From Macrothele yani (lineage: Eukaryota > Arthropoda > Arachnida > Araneae > Macrothelidae): 64,000 nucleotides of DNA. Below, one piece after another: positions 51,774-63,436 of the stretch. The notes below the pieces were generated by a model, which was not told the origin of the DNA, ran no database searches, and saw only the letters and a list, made by a program, of their open reading frames with translations. Position numbers and translations under genes: made by a program. The stretch covers positions 41,001,501-41,065,500 of the forward strand of contig CM077011.1 of NCBI GenBank assembly GCA_039090855.1, written 5' to 3'. Each line of letters starts with the position of its first letter. Positions within the stretch are counted from its first letter, which is position 1.

Positions 51774-53355
51774 CTCGGGGTTAACAAAATAGGCTGAAAT
51801 TATCTCGAACGAATATATTCGCTCTCTAAGAAGTAGGCCCAACGCGACAGACACGAGTGAACTTACGCATCAGAAAGGGTAACCTTAGGTTTGTCATTCT
51901 AAGTAGACATTTGGGGGTATGATTGTCATTAATCATCCCTGTCTGATTATCTTTTCCGCTAAGAATGCTATAAAAAGGGCGACGAACCTAACAAAGAACA
52001 GAAAAGATGTTTGAATAACTTTTTTCTACCCTGCGGCATGATTTCCATATCCGGGGGACTACTTCTTATGAATCATTCCTTGGGTGATGAAACAGAGAAT
52101 AAAGAACTGTAAGGGAATCAGACTACATACTGTAAGACTAAGCACTGTAAGAGAGCACTTACAGCCAGCGACAATTTAATTGTCGGTACTCCTGAAATGA
52201 AAGAGGGAAAGGAATTGTTCTACCGTAGTGTTCGTATAACCCGGTCACTATGAGAACACTTTTGTTTGAAGAGCCCAGGAAAATTTGGACAACTTTTGGT
52301 TCAGGTACATCAGCTACTTAAAGGGTTAAATTCTTGGTTCTGAGATTTAAAAGGAAATTATTTCTTCAGGTTGTCATTTGAGAGTTCCAAAACGTGCAAC
52401 GCAGACTGAAGCAAAGAAACAATATTTCGCTCAATTTAATAGGCACGAAAGTTTAGGGAAAATGAGTTCAGCATAACAACCGATGCTAATTTAACAGACT
52501 AGTCATATCTAAATAACAATCGTGGAGATAACGCTTGATTATAAATTGCGAGTGGAGCAATATAAATTATTAGGTCTCCCACATGATAGAAAAAGGGTGA
52601 ATGGTTTGAGGGATTCTTTCACAAAATAATAATTAAGAGAAAAATTCATCATATTCTGCAATGTATAAGAAGGGGGGAAAAGTGGCGTAAAAAAAATAAA
52701 ACCGCATCTCAGTGGGTGATTCCAACGGGAATCGCGAAGTAGGAAATAATTAATGATGTAATAGTTTAATAAATAAAACAAAATTAATCTGAAGTTAATA
52801 TTAACATTGAAAGACAGACTGCTCTCAAGGTTTTGGTTTTGTGTTTGCTTGTTCGCAAAATTTCATCGTGTTAAGCAGTGTAATTAAAACATTAATTATT
52901 CAGCATTTGTTGCCACTAGAGAAAAAATTATTTTTTTTTACTTTACTCCCTTTAAATTTTCATTTCGCATTGTTATTTTTGAGGTCATTAAATTTAGCTT
53001 CCATTTCGGCTGTGACATTTTTTTCCACTTTCTTCGTTTTTCTTTCACGACAATATTTCTTCTGTGAAAAATGGCAGTGAGCTTGATCAACTTGAACGCT
53101 TTCTTAGACGATTTGTTGGGTTCAACTTGCTGATATTTTACCATCATGAACATTTCTATTTGCATTGTCCGTGGAAAATTTTTTTCTTCCTTTTCGTGTG
53201 GTCGTGACATGGTAAGCATTTTCGGACTCGGTGTACTTTTTATGTGACAACTGACTTAGAAATTTGGTACTCACCGATGAACCAATTCCTTATGACCTAC
53301 AAAAAAAGAGCGCACCTAGAGACCGAACGGTGGCGCAGGTGAAGTTCACAGAGAA
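51774..53355. other. No feature recognised
   Basis: 1.6 kb, AT-rich with T runs at ~52,930. No motif-bearing frame or repeat structure identified. Confidence 0.5.
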
Positions 53356-53361
53356 GTATAC

Positions 53362-54748
53362 CACTGCTGCCCACCCAAAATGCAACACCAAGAAGGACAC
53401 GAGATAGCAAAGCCAGATTTACTGGACACATAACAACAGATACAAAGATGAAACGATTGAGCTTACAGGCCCGTGCGACTTGCGGAACACGCACACATCA
53501 ATAGTTCGTGTGGCCCCCCATGGCTGGCAATAACGGCCGCTACACGCCGCGGCATCGAACAAAAGGGGCTTTAGATGTGGGCTTGGTGTATGTCTGTCCA
53601 GGCTGCTCCCACACGTTGCCCCAGTTCACCAGGCGTAGCTGCGGGTGGTGCTTGCCGGGCCACTCGGTTGCCGATCAGCGACCAGACGTGTTCGATATGC
53701 GACATATCGGGAGAACAGGTAGGCCACGGCAGCAATGACACTTGGTGAGCCGTGAAGAATATGTTGCACGATGCGTTCCACGTGCGTGCGTGAATTGTCC
53801 TGTTGAAACGGGGCCGCTGGCAGGTCCTGCAGGTAAGGGAGAACTACAGGCTCCAAAACGTCGGAGATGTAGCGGTGGCTGTTGAGTGTACCGGCGATGC
53901 GTACCAAAGCGGTGCGGGTGTCATATCCAATTGCGCCCAAACCCATAACGCCAGGCGACGGACCGGTATGGCGATGCATAATGCAGGCACCATACAGTCT
54001 CTCGCCGCGGTGCCGTAACACGTGGATCCGACTATCGTGGTGATGCAGGCAGAAGCAGGATTCGTCGGAGAAGACAATGTCGTGCCATTCCGTAGCCCAG
54101 GTGCGGCGTTCAACGGCCCACTGCCGCCGCACTCTCCGGTGGTGTAGCGTCAATGGTAATCGGAGCAATGTGCGCCGTGCGACAAGTCACCGTTCTTGCA
54201 TACGACGTCGAACGGTACGTGCTGACACAGGTTGTTCCAAAACACACCCTGATTCCTGCGCTAACGTTCGTGATGTGGCGGTGCGAGCGATCAATGCCGT
54301 CCGCAGAACATGCCGGTCCTCTCGTTCGGTGGTGTGCCGCGGCTACGGCAATCGCTCACGTCGGTCCGTCCGTCCCTCCTGCATCCACCGAATCCATACC
54401 CGCCTCACTGTGGCTGGATGTCGTTCCACACGGGCGCCGATGTCTCGGTACGATAAACCGCTGTCGCGATAAGTCACTATTCGTCCTCTGTCGTACTCCG
54501 AAGGAATGACTGCCGTATTCTGCGACGAGGCATCAGGAAGCTTCCCACGCACAGGTCCGGCAGCACAACACATTTCCACTACTTACACCCCGTCTTCTGT
54601 GCACCCTTCTTATAGTGCTTCTCGGTGGCGTGACGGGCGCACATGATTTGCATATGCCCCGCAATGCTAATCGTTTGCATGTCCTCTCGCAAACGACGCA
54701 TGCTGCGAATTTCAGGCAAATCGGATGCTTTCTTCTTCGCCAGCAGTG
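53362..54748 (-). mobile_element. Tc1-like element, second copy of the 47988-49395 family
   Basis: Left TIR CCACTGCTGCCCACCCAAAA. The right TIR has lost ~20 internal bases, leaving CAGCAGTG at 54741-54748. Same orientation as the first copy, ~5.4 kb away. TA-rich flanks (TATA / TTTATA). Confidence 0.88.
53500..54579 (-). pseudogene. Tc1 transposase, frameshifted
   Basis: Frames in order: YDRGRIVTYRDSGLSYRDIG and RVERHPATVRRVWIRWMQEG (54579-54343); REDRHVLRTALIARTATSRT with a stop; LRLPLTLHHRRVRRQWAVER, VFSDESCFCLHHHDSRIHV, GLGAIGYDTRTALVRIAG, PFQQDNSRTHVERIVQHILH (both Asp kept); then a frameshift before the SPDMSPIEH region. More damaged than its sister, but it preserves the Gly codon that became a stop there. 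Confidence 0.88.
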
Positions 54749-54794
54749 TTTATACAGCCCGAGGACAGTTTTTGGTTAGTAGAGTGTTTAGAGT

Positions 54795-55500
54795 AATAAT
54801 GGGAAGAGCTGCCGATTTATCAGTGTTTGATAAAGGACAAATAGTGATGGCACGGAGCCCCGGAACTTGATCTCGGAACGGGGCGGATTATGGGTTGTTC
54901 ACGCGCTACTGTACTGAGTACGTATCAAAAGAGGTGCACAGATGGTCAAATGACGAACTGTCGTCTAGCCGTGTGTCGTCCGCAGCTCAGTGATACCAGA
55001 GAGGATTGGGGACTGTCGCGCATTGTTCACAGCGACCGCGGGGCCAATGTGCAACAAATCACCCGCAGCTAAAAACAGTGGTTATCAGGACAATGTGTCA
55101 CAGCACACAGTTCATCGCAGCCGTCTGCGCATGGGCCTACGTAGCCGAAGACTCAGCCGGGTTCTCATGCTCACTGTACGTCATCGCCAACAATGCATGA
55201 AATGGGTCCAAGATCATCAAGAATGGACCGTGGATGATTGGAAGAAAGTGACCTGGTCTGATGAATCAAGATTTCCGATGCATCACGTAGACGGCCGAGC
55301 GGGGATACGCCAATTACCAACGGAGGCAATGGCACCTAGATGAACTGCTAGGTGGAAACCGGCTGGCGGCGGCTGTGGTAGTGTTATACTGTGGCCGACG
55401 CTTTCTTGGGACACTTTAGGACCCATTATCCCAACAGCACAGTCCCTAAAAGCTGTCACGTATCTGAACATCGTTGCCGGCTTAGCTTTAAACAACCCTT
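54795..55500 (+). pseudogene. Tc1 transposase remnant
   Basis: MGRAADLSVFDKGQIVMARS at 54799, then broken frames: IMGCSRATVLSTYQKRCTDG, LSDTREDWGLSRIVHSDRGA, NVSQHTVHRSRLRMGLRSRR, WTVDDWKKVTWSDESRFPMH (first Asp kept), VDGRAGIRQLPTEAMAPR, and a decayed GSVILW / YLNIVAGLALN region. Same family as 28.1-28.7 kb. The C-terminal half after ~55,495 is missing. It starts ~30 bp beyond the previous Tc1 with no visible TIR. Confidence 0.82.
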
Positions 55501-55755
55501 AGAAGTAGGAAGTTAAGACATTTGGGCCAGAGTGCCCGACAGGAAAGTCAGACGGAAGCGAGGTACAATGGGGGTGGGAAGACGCCCTTATTTATAACCG
55601 AGGGGCAAGTAACAGGTGTTCGACGGCTCAACGGGACCATCCGATGCACTGAGGATATTTAGTGGTTCGAGAGTTCGAACCTGCTTGGGGTAGAACCTGA
55701 GACCGATCCGTAGCAGTCACAAACGTTGACCACTAGGCCATCATCGGCCCTCAAC
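55500..55755 (-). mobile_element. tRNA-like SINE, reverse
   Basis: The reverse strand starts GGGCCGATGATGGCCTAGTG (box A region near 55,735) and has GCAGGTTCGAACTCTCG (box B region near 55,675), ~50 bp apart. The remainder towards 55,500 would be the body. Resembles the 34.2-kb SINE in head structure. Boundaries are approximate. Confidence 0.5.
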
Positions 55756-55774
55756 TATAAAAAGTAAAGGTTGC

Positions 55775-56055
55775 TGCTTATAAAGTACTGGGCATTTTGA
55801 AAGTTCCAAATGAATTATGTTACCGGGAAAAGGCCAGTGGATCAGTGCCAAATTCAAGTCATTTTTTATATGAGTTTAAATTTGGACACCGCGCATCGGA
55901 CGCAGCTGGAAACATCGATAAAGGATTTGGAGAAGGCACCGTTATTGAAGGCAAGACACGATGTCGCTTTGTTAAATTCCGATCCGGCGATATGAGTCTC
56001 ACAAACGAACCACGCGGTAGACCAGAAGAAGCTATCAAAAATACCTAGGTTTAAT
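55775..56055 (+). pseudogene. Mariner transposase N-terminal fragment
   Basis: SSHFLYEFKFGHRASDAAGN and IDKGFGEGTVIEGKTRCRFV, then KFRSGDMSLTNEPRGRPEEA: the first HTH of the HxxLYEFxxGHxAxEA mariner group, with the usual WFxKFRSGD...P block decayed to RFVKFRSGD. It ends abruptly at a reverse-strand Tc1. Confidence 0.82.
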
Positions 56056-56079
56056 CCTCGATTGAATCCCATACGCGTC

Positions 56080-57325
56080 AAATGGTACGAGAACATGGCC
56101 AGAAACTTGAGATGGGCCAAATGAACTAGGATACCTGTGTAATACCACGTTGGTCCTTCTCGCGATCGGATAACGGCAGCAACGCAACGGGGCATTGGAT
56201 CTACGAGCTCTTTGTAGTACTGTGAACAACGTGCTTCCTGAAGAGCGTCCAATTCCGTAATATATGCCTGTGGAGGATTTCTAGCATTGACAGCACGTGG
56301 AACAGCATCCCAAATATGGTCGATGGCGTTTAAATCCGGCTAAGATGGAAGCCAAGTTAGGATGCCAAACTCCGTGGAATGTTCCTCCAGCCCCAATCGG
56401 GATACTGTGGACGTCTGTGGTGGCGCAATGTCGTGTTGAAAAAGATCCCACCGGTCAGAGTGGTTGCATGACATGAACGGGTACAAATTACCCCCAAGGA
56501 TGGTTACGGAGCCTTCACTGGTCAAAGCAACCTGCAGACGCATAAGGAGGTCCTAATGCGTGCTAGCTGAAAACACCCCACACTATAACGGAGCCAATAC
56601 CGTCCTGCATTCTCTCTAGCAGGTGTGCGGGATCCTTTGCCTCGTGGGATTGTTCCCACACCCGGAGTCGGTCATCTGCCCCGAAACAGTTGGTACCGCG
56701 ATTCGTCGGAACAGGCTACAAGTTTCCAGCCATCTCGTGCCCAGTGACGGTGTTTCCGAACCCAGACGAGAAGCACAGCTTTGTGTTGTTAGGTCAACAA
56801 TGCACCCCGGTGGGCCGTGGGCTCCGGAATCCCATAGAACACAAAGACCTTTGCACTGTCCGAACGTTCATGCTACTACTGGCCCCAGTATTGAATTGCG
56901 CTGTGATTTGCGGCAATGTTGCAAGCTGGGTGGGTAATACGACGTGTGCCACAGACTGCAGTCCACGATCGTCCAGGGCTTTTCCAAGGACACACCGGTT
57001 TCGCATGCTGGATGTTTTCCTTGAGTTTATGTAGTCCAGGTACATCCTCGAAATTGTTGACCGGGTAAATCCAAATTTCATGGTAATTTCCGAGATGGAG
57101 TGACTCACCTCCCGGGGCGCCGAGTATCATATTACTTTCGAAATCGATTGAATCCTGATAAGCCGTCTTCCGACCTGCAAATGCTGCAACTTGAGTTTGC
57201 GGATATATCTGCCTCTATGTAAACGCCGTTTGTAGACGATACCATTTACCGCAAGGAGGTGGTGGTATATAATGGAGATGGTATTGCCTTTCCCAGCTTT
57301 TTTGGCACCTCAGTATACACTACAA
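56080..57325 (-). pseudogene. Tc1-like element and transposase remnant
   Basis: The right end reverse complement reads TGTATACTGAGGTGCCAAAA (5' TIR, near 57,300-57,319). Transposase pieces: MSHSISEITMKFGFTRSTIS, MYLDYINSRKTSSM, NTGASSSMNVRTVQRSLCSM, GFRSPRPT, then NRGTNCFGADDRLRVWEQ (first-Asp block lost), IGSVIVWGVFS, WDLFQHDIAPPQTS, LNAIDHIWDAVPRAVNARNP, LVDPMPRCVAAVIRSREGPT. Left end not defined. Same family as 39.6-41.2 kb. Confidence 0.82.
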
Positions 57326-57439
57326 ACACCTCTCCTGGCATTAAACGGCCATAAGCAAAGTGATAACACAGATACATGGGTCCCATATGAATTATTTGCT
57401 AATTTGCAAACAAGATAGCGACATTTTGAGACGTCCGGT

Positions 57440-57575
57440 CACGTGCAGTTAGAAATGGATGCTGTACGACAATCACCTACGTTCAGCGCAGCGACTCGAC
57501 GCGGTAAAATCCCGAAACACACCCCAAAGTCGATAATTCATTCCAAAAAACAAACGATGGTCTGTTGGTGGTTCT
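57440..57575 (-). mobile_element. Tc1 3'-end fragment, left of the 96-bp array
   Basis: GACTCGACGCGGTAAAATCC and ACACCCCAAAGTCGATAATT recur at about 61,692-61,745, where they belong to the 3' region of a reverse-strand Tc1. So pieces of one Tc1 family bracket the array, in the same orientation. Confidence 0.65.
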
Positions 57576-57599
57576 CAGTTATTGGGATCCTCTCTACTT

Positions 57600-59557
57600 T
57601 CTTACAACAGGGTCAACCCATCACAGCGGACAGGTGTTGTCCAAAACTTGACATTTAGCATGGAAAACTGTCTACCAAACAGCCGCCATTGGTCAATTCC
57701 CATGGTCCCATACCTCTCCATGAGGAAAGGTATTGTCAAGAACTTGACATTATGAATGAAAAACTGTCCACCAAACAGCCGGCTTTAGTTAATACCCATG
57801 GGCCCATACTTACCTATGAGAACAGGTATTGTCAAGAACTTGACATTATGCATGGAAAACTGTCCACCAAACAGCCGGCATTATTCAATCCCCATGGGCC
57901 CCTACTCCTCCATGACGACAGGTATTGTCAAGAACTTGACATTATGCATGGAAAACTGTCTACCAAACAGCCGGCATTATTCAATCCCCATGGGCCCCTA
58001 CTCCTCCATGACGACAGGTATTGTCAAGAACTTGACATTATGCATGGAAAACTGTCCACCAAACAGCCGGCATTAGTTAATACCCATGGGACAATACTTA
58101 CCTATGAGAACAGGTATTGTCAAGAACTTGACATTATGCATGGAAAACTGTCCACCAAACAGCCGGCATGATTCAATCCCCATGGGCCCCTACTCCTCCA
58201 TGACGACAGGTATTGTCAAGAACTTGACATTATACATGGAAAACTGTCCACCAAACAGCCGGCATTATTCAATCGCCATGGGCCCCTACTCCTCCATGAC
58301 GACAGGTATTGTCAAGAACTTGACATTATGCATGGAAAACTGTCCACCAAACAGCCGCCATTAGTTAATACCCATGGGACCATACTTACCTATGAGAACA
58401 GGTATTGTCAAGAACTTGACATTATGCATGGAAAACTGTCCACCAAACAGCCGGCATTAGTTAATACCCATTGGACCATACTTACCTATGAGAACAGGTA
58501 TTGTCAAGAACTTGACATTATGCATGGAAATCTGTCCACCAAACAGCCGGCATTAGTTAATACATATGGGACCATACTTACCTATGAGAACAGGTATTGT
58601 CAAGAACTTGACATTATGCATGGAAATCTGTCCACCAAACAGCCGGCATTAGTTAATACCCATGGGACCATACTTACCTATGAGAACAGGTATTGTCAAG
58701 AACTTGACATTATGCATGGAAAACTGTCCACCAAACAGCCGGCATTAGTTAATACCCATGGGACCATACTTACCTATGAGAACAGGTATTGTCAAGAACT
58801 TGACATTATGCATGGAAAACTGTCCACCAAACAGCCGGCATGATTCAATCCCCATGGGCCCCTATCCTCCATGACGACAGGTATTGTCAAGAACTTGACA
58901 TTATACATGGAAAACTGCCCACCAAACAGCCGGCATTATTCAATCCCCATGGGCCCCTACTCCTCCATGACGACAGGTATTGTCAAGAACTTGACATTAT
59001 GCATGGAAAACTGCCCACCAAACAGCCGGCATTATTCAATCCCCATGGGCCCCTACTCCTCCATGACGACAGGTATTGTCAAGAACTTGACATTATACAT
59101 GGAAAACTGTCCACCAAACAGCCGGCATTATTCAATCCCTATGGGCCCCTACTCCTCCATGACGACAGGTATTGTCAAGAACTTGACATTATACATGGAA
59201 AACTGTCCACCAAACAGCCGCCATTAGTCAATCGCCATGGGCCCGTATTTCTCCATGAGGACAGGTATTGTCAAGAAGTTGACATTATGAATGAAAAACT
59301 GTCCACCAAACAGCCAGCATCAGTCAATCCCCATGGGCTTATACTTCTCCGTAAGGACAGCTACTGTCAAAAACTTAACATTATGCATAGGAAACTGTCC
59401 ACCAAACAGACGGCATTAGTCAGTCGCCATGCGCCCATACTTTTCCATGAGGACAGCTACTGTCAAGAATTCACATTATGCTTAGAAAACTGTCCACCAA
59501 ACAGCCGGCATTAGTCAATCCCCATCGGCCCATACTTCTCCATGAGGACAGGTACTA
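57600..59557 (+). repeat. 96-bp satellite, ~20 units, with 32-codon frame
   Basis: The period is 96 bp, so all frames repeat. Each unit contains ATTGTCAAGAACTTGACATT (with the perfect inverted repeat TGTCAAG/CTTGACA), GGAAAACTGTCCACCAAACA and GCCGGCATT. There are two subtypes: one with GTTAATACCCATGGGACC + TTACCTATGAGAAC, the other with TTCAATCCCCATGGGCCC + CTCCTCCATGACGACA. The subtypes occur in blocks. In one frame they read RYCQELDIMHGKLSTKQPAL plus VNTHGTILTYEN or FNPHGPLLLHDD, giving open frames of 160, 171 and 224 residues that end where CATTA became CATGA. I see no promoter, start context or non-repeat coding flank and do not call a gene. Confidence 0.93.
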
Positions 59558-59559
59558 TA

Positions 59560-60928
59560 CTGTGCAAATTAATTGGGACAAAGTAAAAAATCACGCTTTT
59601 TTCCAAAACTATGCCTTTATATCATTCTATGCCTTGATATACACTGATAAATACCTGTATTAGTATGAAGTATGTCCTCCTTTAGCAGGAATGACCTCTT
59701 GAATTCGTTTTGGCATTGACTCCACAAATTGGGTGCACATATTTTTGACTTCATAATCGTGGAACCACACTTTTATAGTATTCGTTATCATGCGTTCTTT
59801 GGTTGTACAGTCCATTTTACCTAAACGTCTCTTCAAAATAGTCCACAACTACAACTTTTCTATGGGATTTAAGGCTGGTGAACTTCCAGGCCAATCAAGC
59901 AACTTAATTTGATTTTCCAGCATGAAATTCTTGACCAATTTCGAATTGTGACATGGAGCCAAGTCATGTTGAAATGTCTCGTCAAAAGTTTTCAAAAATG
60001 GAACAATCCTACGTTGTAATATTACTTCGTACTTGGCTGAATTAATCATACCTTGAACAGGAACTAAGCTTCCAGGGCCATTTGATGTGAAAAAACCCAA
60101 AACATCTGTTTCAGAGGGTGTTTTACAGTTTGTTTGACATGCTCAGGTCTTAAGGGTTCGCAGTTACTTCGTCTAACGACATTTGCTTGGTAACCCTGCG
60201 CAAATAAATGAGTTTAATCACTGAAAATTACCTTTTTCAAGTTGTCAGCAGTCCATGATTTATATTTGTTGGCCCATGCCAAACGTTTTATCTTCATTTT
60301 CGCATTCAAATTTTGTTTTTTCGTTGGTCTTCTTGCCTTCCGGCCAACTTCCAGAAGCCTTCGGCGTACAGTTGAATCACTAACATCCCAACCACTAGCC
60401 AATAAATCTCTTTGAAGGTCGGTGCTTGTTTATTTTGGATTCAATTTACTATTTCTGATTAGATATTTATCGGTTCGTGGAGTTGTTTTTCGTTTTCTTC
60501 CACATTTACCTCTCCTTTTTTGAGACGATGATCCAGATGCATTGTATCGCGTAAGTAGTCTTGATACACTTGATTTGCCTACACCAACTGAAGAAGCGAT
60601 ATCTCTCACTGTCATAGAAGTGTGATCCTTCAGAGCAATTATTTTTTCAGGCTTCCTTGGGGAAATATCCATTTTTCAATACACAAACGGAACATGTACT
60701 CATAGAGAGCAAAAACTAACATCCACCTGTCACACACGAAAGGTCACAACTGAAGCTGAAGTGCGTATTTCCTGTTTAAAACCGGTCAAACCACATTCTT
60801 ACTATCAGGTTCTAACAGTCACATCACCTCACAGCTGATCAAACCGGTTTACGTGGGTTTTCGACATCAACTGGCGATCACATTACAATTCTGAGAATAA
60901 AATAGCTTGTCCCAATTAATTTGCACGA
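59560..60928 (-). mobile_element. Tc1-like element in the 96-bp array
   Basis: TIRs: left CTGTGCAAATTAATTGGGAC, right reverse complement TCGTGCAAATTAATTGGGAC. TA at 59558-59559 and 60929-60930. The satellite unit resumes at once on the right (TATTGTCAAGAACTTGACAT). 1369 bp, full length. Confidence 0.93.
59660..60672 (-). pseudogene. Tc1 transposase with stops
   Basis: MDISPRKPEKIIALKDHTSM and VRDIASSVGVGKSSVSRLLT (60672-60430; N-terminal HTH), then GKCGRKRKTTPRTDKYLIRN. Next are DVSDSTVRRRLLEVGRKARR and NKYKSWTADNLKKVIFSD followed by TAA, exactly where the FSDE Glu codon belongs. After frame changes come GFFTSNGPGSLVPVQGMINS, FQHDLAPCHNSKLVKNFMLE (second Asp kept), WPGSSPALNPIEKL (SPD changed to SPA), ILKRRLGKMDCTTKERMITN, and IQEVIPAKGGHTSY. 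Few changes separate it from an intact frame, so it is fairly young. Confidence 0.9.
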
Positions 60929-60930
60929 TA

Positions 60931-61110
60931 TAGTATTGTCAAGAACTTGACATTATGCATGGAAAACTATCCACCAACCAGCTCTGCATTAATCAGTCCT
61001 CATGGGACTATACGTTTCCATGAGGACAGGTGTTGTCAAGAACTTGACGTTATGCATTGAAAACTGTCCCCCAAATCAGCGGCATTATTCAATCGCCATG
61101 GACGCATACT
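60931..61110 (+). repeat. 96-bp satellite, right part
   Basis: Two diverged units after the Tc1 (ATTGTCAAGAACTTGACATT at 60934, GTTGTCAAGAACTTGACGTT at ~61032), then the array ends. Confidence 0.85.
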
Positions 61111-61580
61111 CACACATGCCGGAGAATCTAGAAACTACGCCAGTTGAGGTACGAAACCTTACTTCATCCGTCTTATTCATCTGATCTGTCCCCTACGGAT
61201 TTTCAAGCACCTGGACACCTTTCCACAGGGTAAATCGTTTCCTTGTCAAACATCAGCTGAAACCTCATTGCACGAGTTTGTACCGTGGTATCCCGAAGCT
61301 CGACATTTTTTCACGACTGCATACGGAAACTTGTGTCTCGTTGAGAAAGGTGTGTTGGTGCTGGCGGTAATTTTTTTGTTTAATAAAGGTTATTTTGCAC
61401 CGTTTTTTGGGACTCTTAAGATAAATGTTTCCACATTTCACCAGAAACAACAAAATATTTGCTAAAAGAGTACATAATGTGTTTCTTCGTGAGAATCTAT
61501 TCAGTTTAACCTACAGAGGTGTGCATAAGTCTTACAACACCTGCCTCGACAGGGTTGTCAGCATCTTTGAATAGCAAAGA
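61111..61580. other. No feature recognised
   Basis: No motif-bearing frame or tandem structure; the two overlapping frames at 61265-61465 on opposite strands show nothing familiar. Confidence 0.5.
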
Positions 61581-61584
61581 AACA

Positions 61585-61990
61585 TACAATGCTGTTAGCA
61601 GAAATTGCAACACTAAGAAAGAAACAAGTAATCACGATAAAATTTATGGAAGAGATTAGTTATGGTACAAGCGCAAGACCCGACAAGTCTATTCAGCGTA
61701 AGACTCGACGCGGTAAAACCCCGAAATGCACCCCAAAGTCAATTACATACCGGTTTGTGATGAGAAAGTCCAAAAACTTAGTAATAAGTACAGTATATCC
61801 ACCATGGGCGGTGATAACCGATCCCACATTCCGTGGGATCAAATGAAACAGAGTTTGAATCGTCGTCTGCGGTATTGCATTCCATTCTGCTTCTACACGC
61901 ATCCTCAATTCGTTGGTTGTGACAGTCGACAAGGCTATGCGAGCCAATCGTTGCGGGATGACAGCCCAGAAGTTCTATATAGACGAGAGA
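61585..61990 (-). pseudogene. Tc1 3' end with transposase C-terminus
   Basis: Reverse strand: LSTVTTNELRMRVEAEWNAI, PQTTIQTLFHLIPRNVGSVI, TAHGGYT. This is the standard end of a Tc1 transposase (helix, W..IPQ, GGxT). Its 3' non-coding part holds the segment shared with 57440-57575. The rest of the element is missing; the next Tc1 starts at 62010. Confidence 0.8.
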
Positions 61991-62009
61991 ACAACATTTA
62001 GTTCAAATA

Positions 62010-63434
62010 CACTGACGGAAAAAAAATCCCAACCCCACGAAAAAATAGTTGTAGAGGAATGAAATGGCGGCAATACATTTGTATAGGTAACATATTTAAT
62101 CGATTAAGGTTTCAAGATCACATCTTAATGTAAGCGAGAGAAGAGCCATTTTAAATGTGAATAACTGGTACATTAATAACCGGTGTAACCGCCAGAATGT
62201 TGAATGCAAGCACGCAAACGTTCATGCATTGTGTCGTACAGGTACTGGATGTCAGTTTGTGGGATGGAGTTCCATGCCTATTGCACTTGGTCGGTCAATA
62301 CAGGGACGGTTAATACTGGTTGGGGGTGACGCTGGAGTTGTCGTCCAATGATGTCCCATACGTGCTTGATTGGTGAAAGATCTGGTGATCTAGCAGGCCA
62401 CGGCAACATGTCGACACTCTGTAGGGCATGTTGGGTTACAACAGCGGTATGCGGGCGAGCGTTATCCTGTTGGAAAACACCCTGGAATGCTGTTCATGAA
62501 TGGCAGCACAACAGGTTGAATCACCAGACTGACGTACAACTGTGCCCTCAGGGTGCGTGGGATAACCACGAGAGTGCTCCTGCTGTCATAGGAAATTGCT
62601 CCTCAGACCATAACTCCAGGTGTAGGTCCAGTGTGTCTCGGCCGCAGACAGGTTGGTTGCAGGCGCTCACCTGGCCGCCTTCTAACCAACACACGGCCAT
62701 CACTGGCACCCAGGCAGAACCGGCTTTCATCAGAAAACACAACAGATCTCCAGTCCGTCCTCCAGTGAGCTCTAGCTTGACACCACTGACGTCGCAAACG
62801 GCAGTGGTTTGGAGTAAGTGGAATGCACGCTACAGGGCGTCTGGCTCGGAGCTGTCCTTCAAGTAACCGATTTGTAACAGTTCGTTGTGTCACTCTGGTG
62901 AAAAATGCAGCTCGAATTGCTGCCGCAGACGCAGTACTATGCGCCACGGGCATACGCCGTACACGGCGGTCTTCCCTCTCAGTAAAGCCACGTGGCCGGC
63001 CGGAACCCGGTCTTCTTGAGGCAGCACCTTCTCTTGACCACCGCTGCCAACAATCATGCACAGTGGCTACATTCCTGCCAAGTCGTTCTGCAATATTGCG
63101 GAAAGAAAATCCACCTTCTCGTAGCCCTATTACACGACCTCGTTCAAACTCCGTGAGCTGTTGATAATGGCTTCTTCGTCTTCTTAAAGGCATTCTTGAC
63201 TAACATCAACACACTACGTCGAATCTCAAAGATAACTAACGCTCACGAACGTTACAGCGCGTATTTACAGCAAACCTGCTTTGCATGTTCCGAGGGGCGC
63301 AACTAGCACCACACGTATGCGCCGAGCGCGAAATTTGCATAGATGCCATCTTACAGATGTACTCTCAGCGCCTACCAACTGTCGTTTATCTAACACAACC
63401 CCTTCTTGGTGTTGGGATTTTTTTTCCGTCAGCG
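62010..63434 (-). mobile_element. Tc1-like element, complete ends
   Basis: TIRs: left CACTGACGGAAAAAAAATCC, right reverse complement CGCTGACGGAAAAAAAATCC, then CAAC. TA at 62008-62009 and 63435-63436. 1425 bp. GC-richer coding region. Confidence 0.93.
62160..63193 (-). pseudogene. Tc1 transposase, stop plus frameshift
   Basis: 196 open residues from MPLRRRRSHYQQLTEFERGR: RVIGLREGGFSFRNIAERLG, RNVATVHDCWQRWSREGAAS (HTH), TEREDRRVRRMPVAHSTASA, VTQRTVTNRLLEGQLRARRP, VVFSDESRFCLGASDGRVLV (first Asp), GPTPGVMV then TGA at 62603-62605, where Trp (TGG) is expected. The same frame then gives GAISYDSRSTLVVIPRTLRA and PVVLPFMNSIPGCFPTG before a frameshift in the second-Asp block. The C-terminal half is badly decayed. 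Confidence 0.9.
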
Positions 63435-63436
63435 TA

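Noticed and set aside
57689..59514. Repetitive secreted-type protein gene (160-224 residue frames)
   Set aside because: The 96-bp period keeps all frames open; a second frame is open too. No start context, splice signals or unique coding flank.
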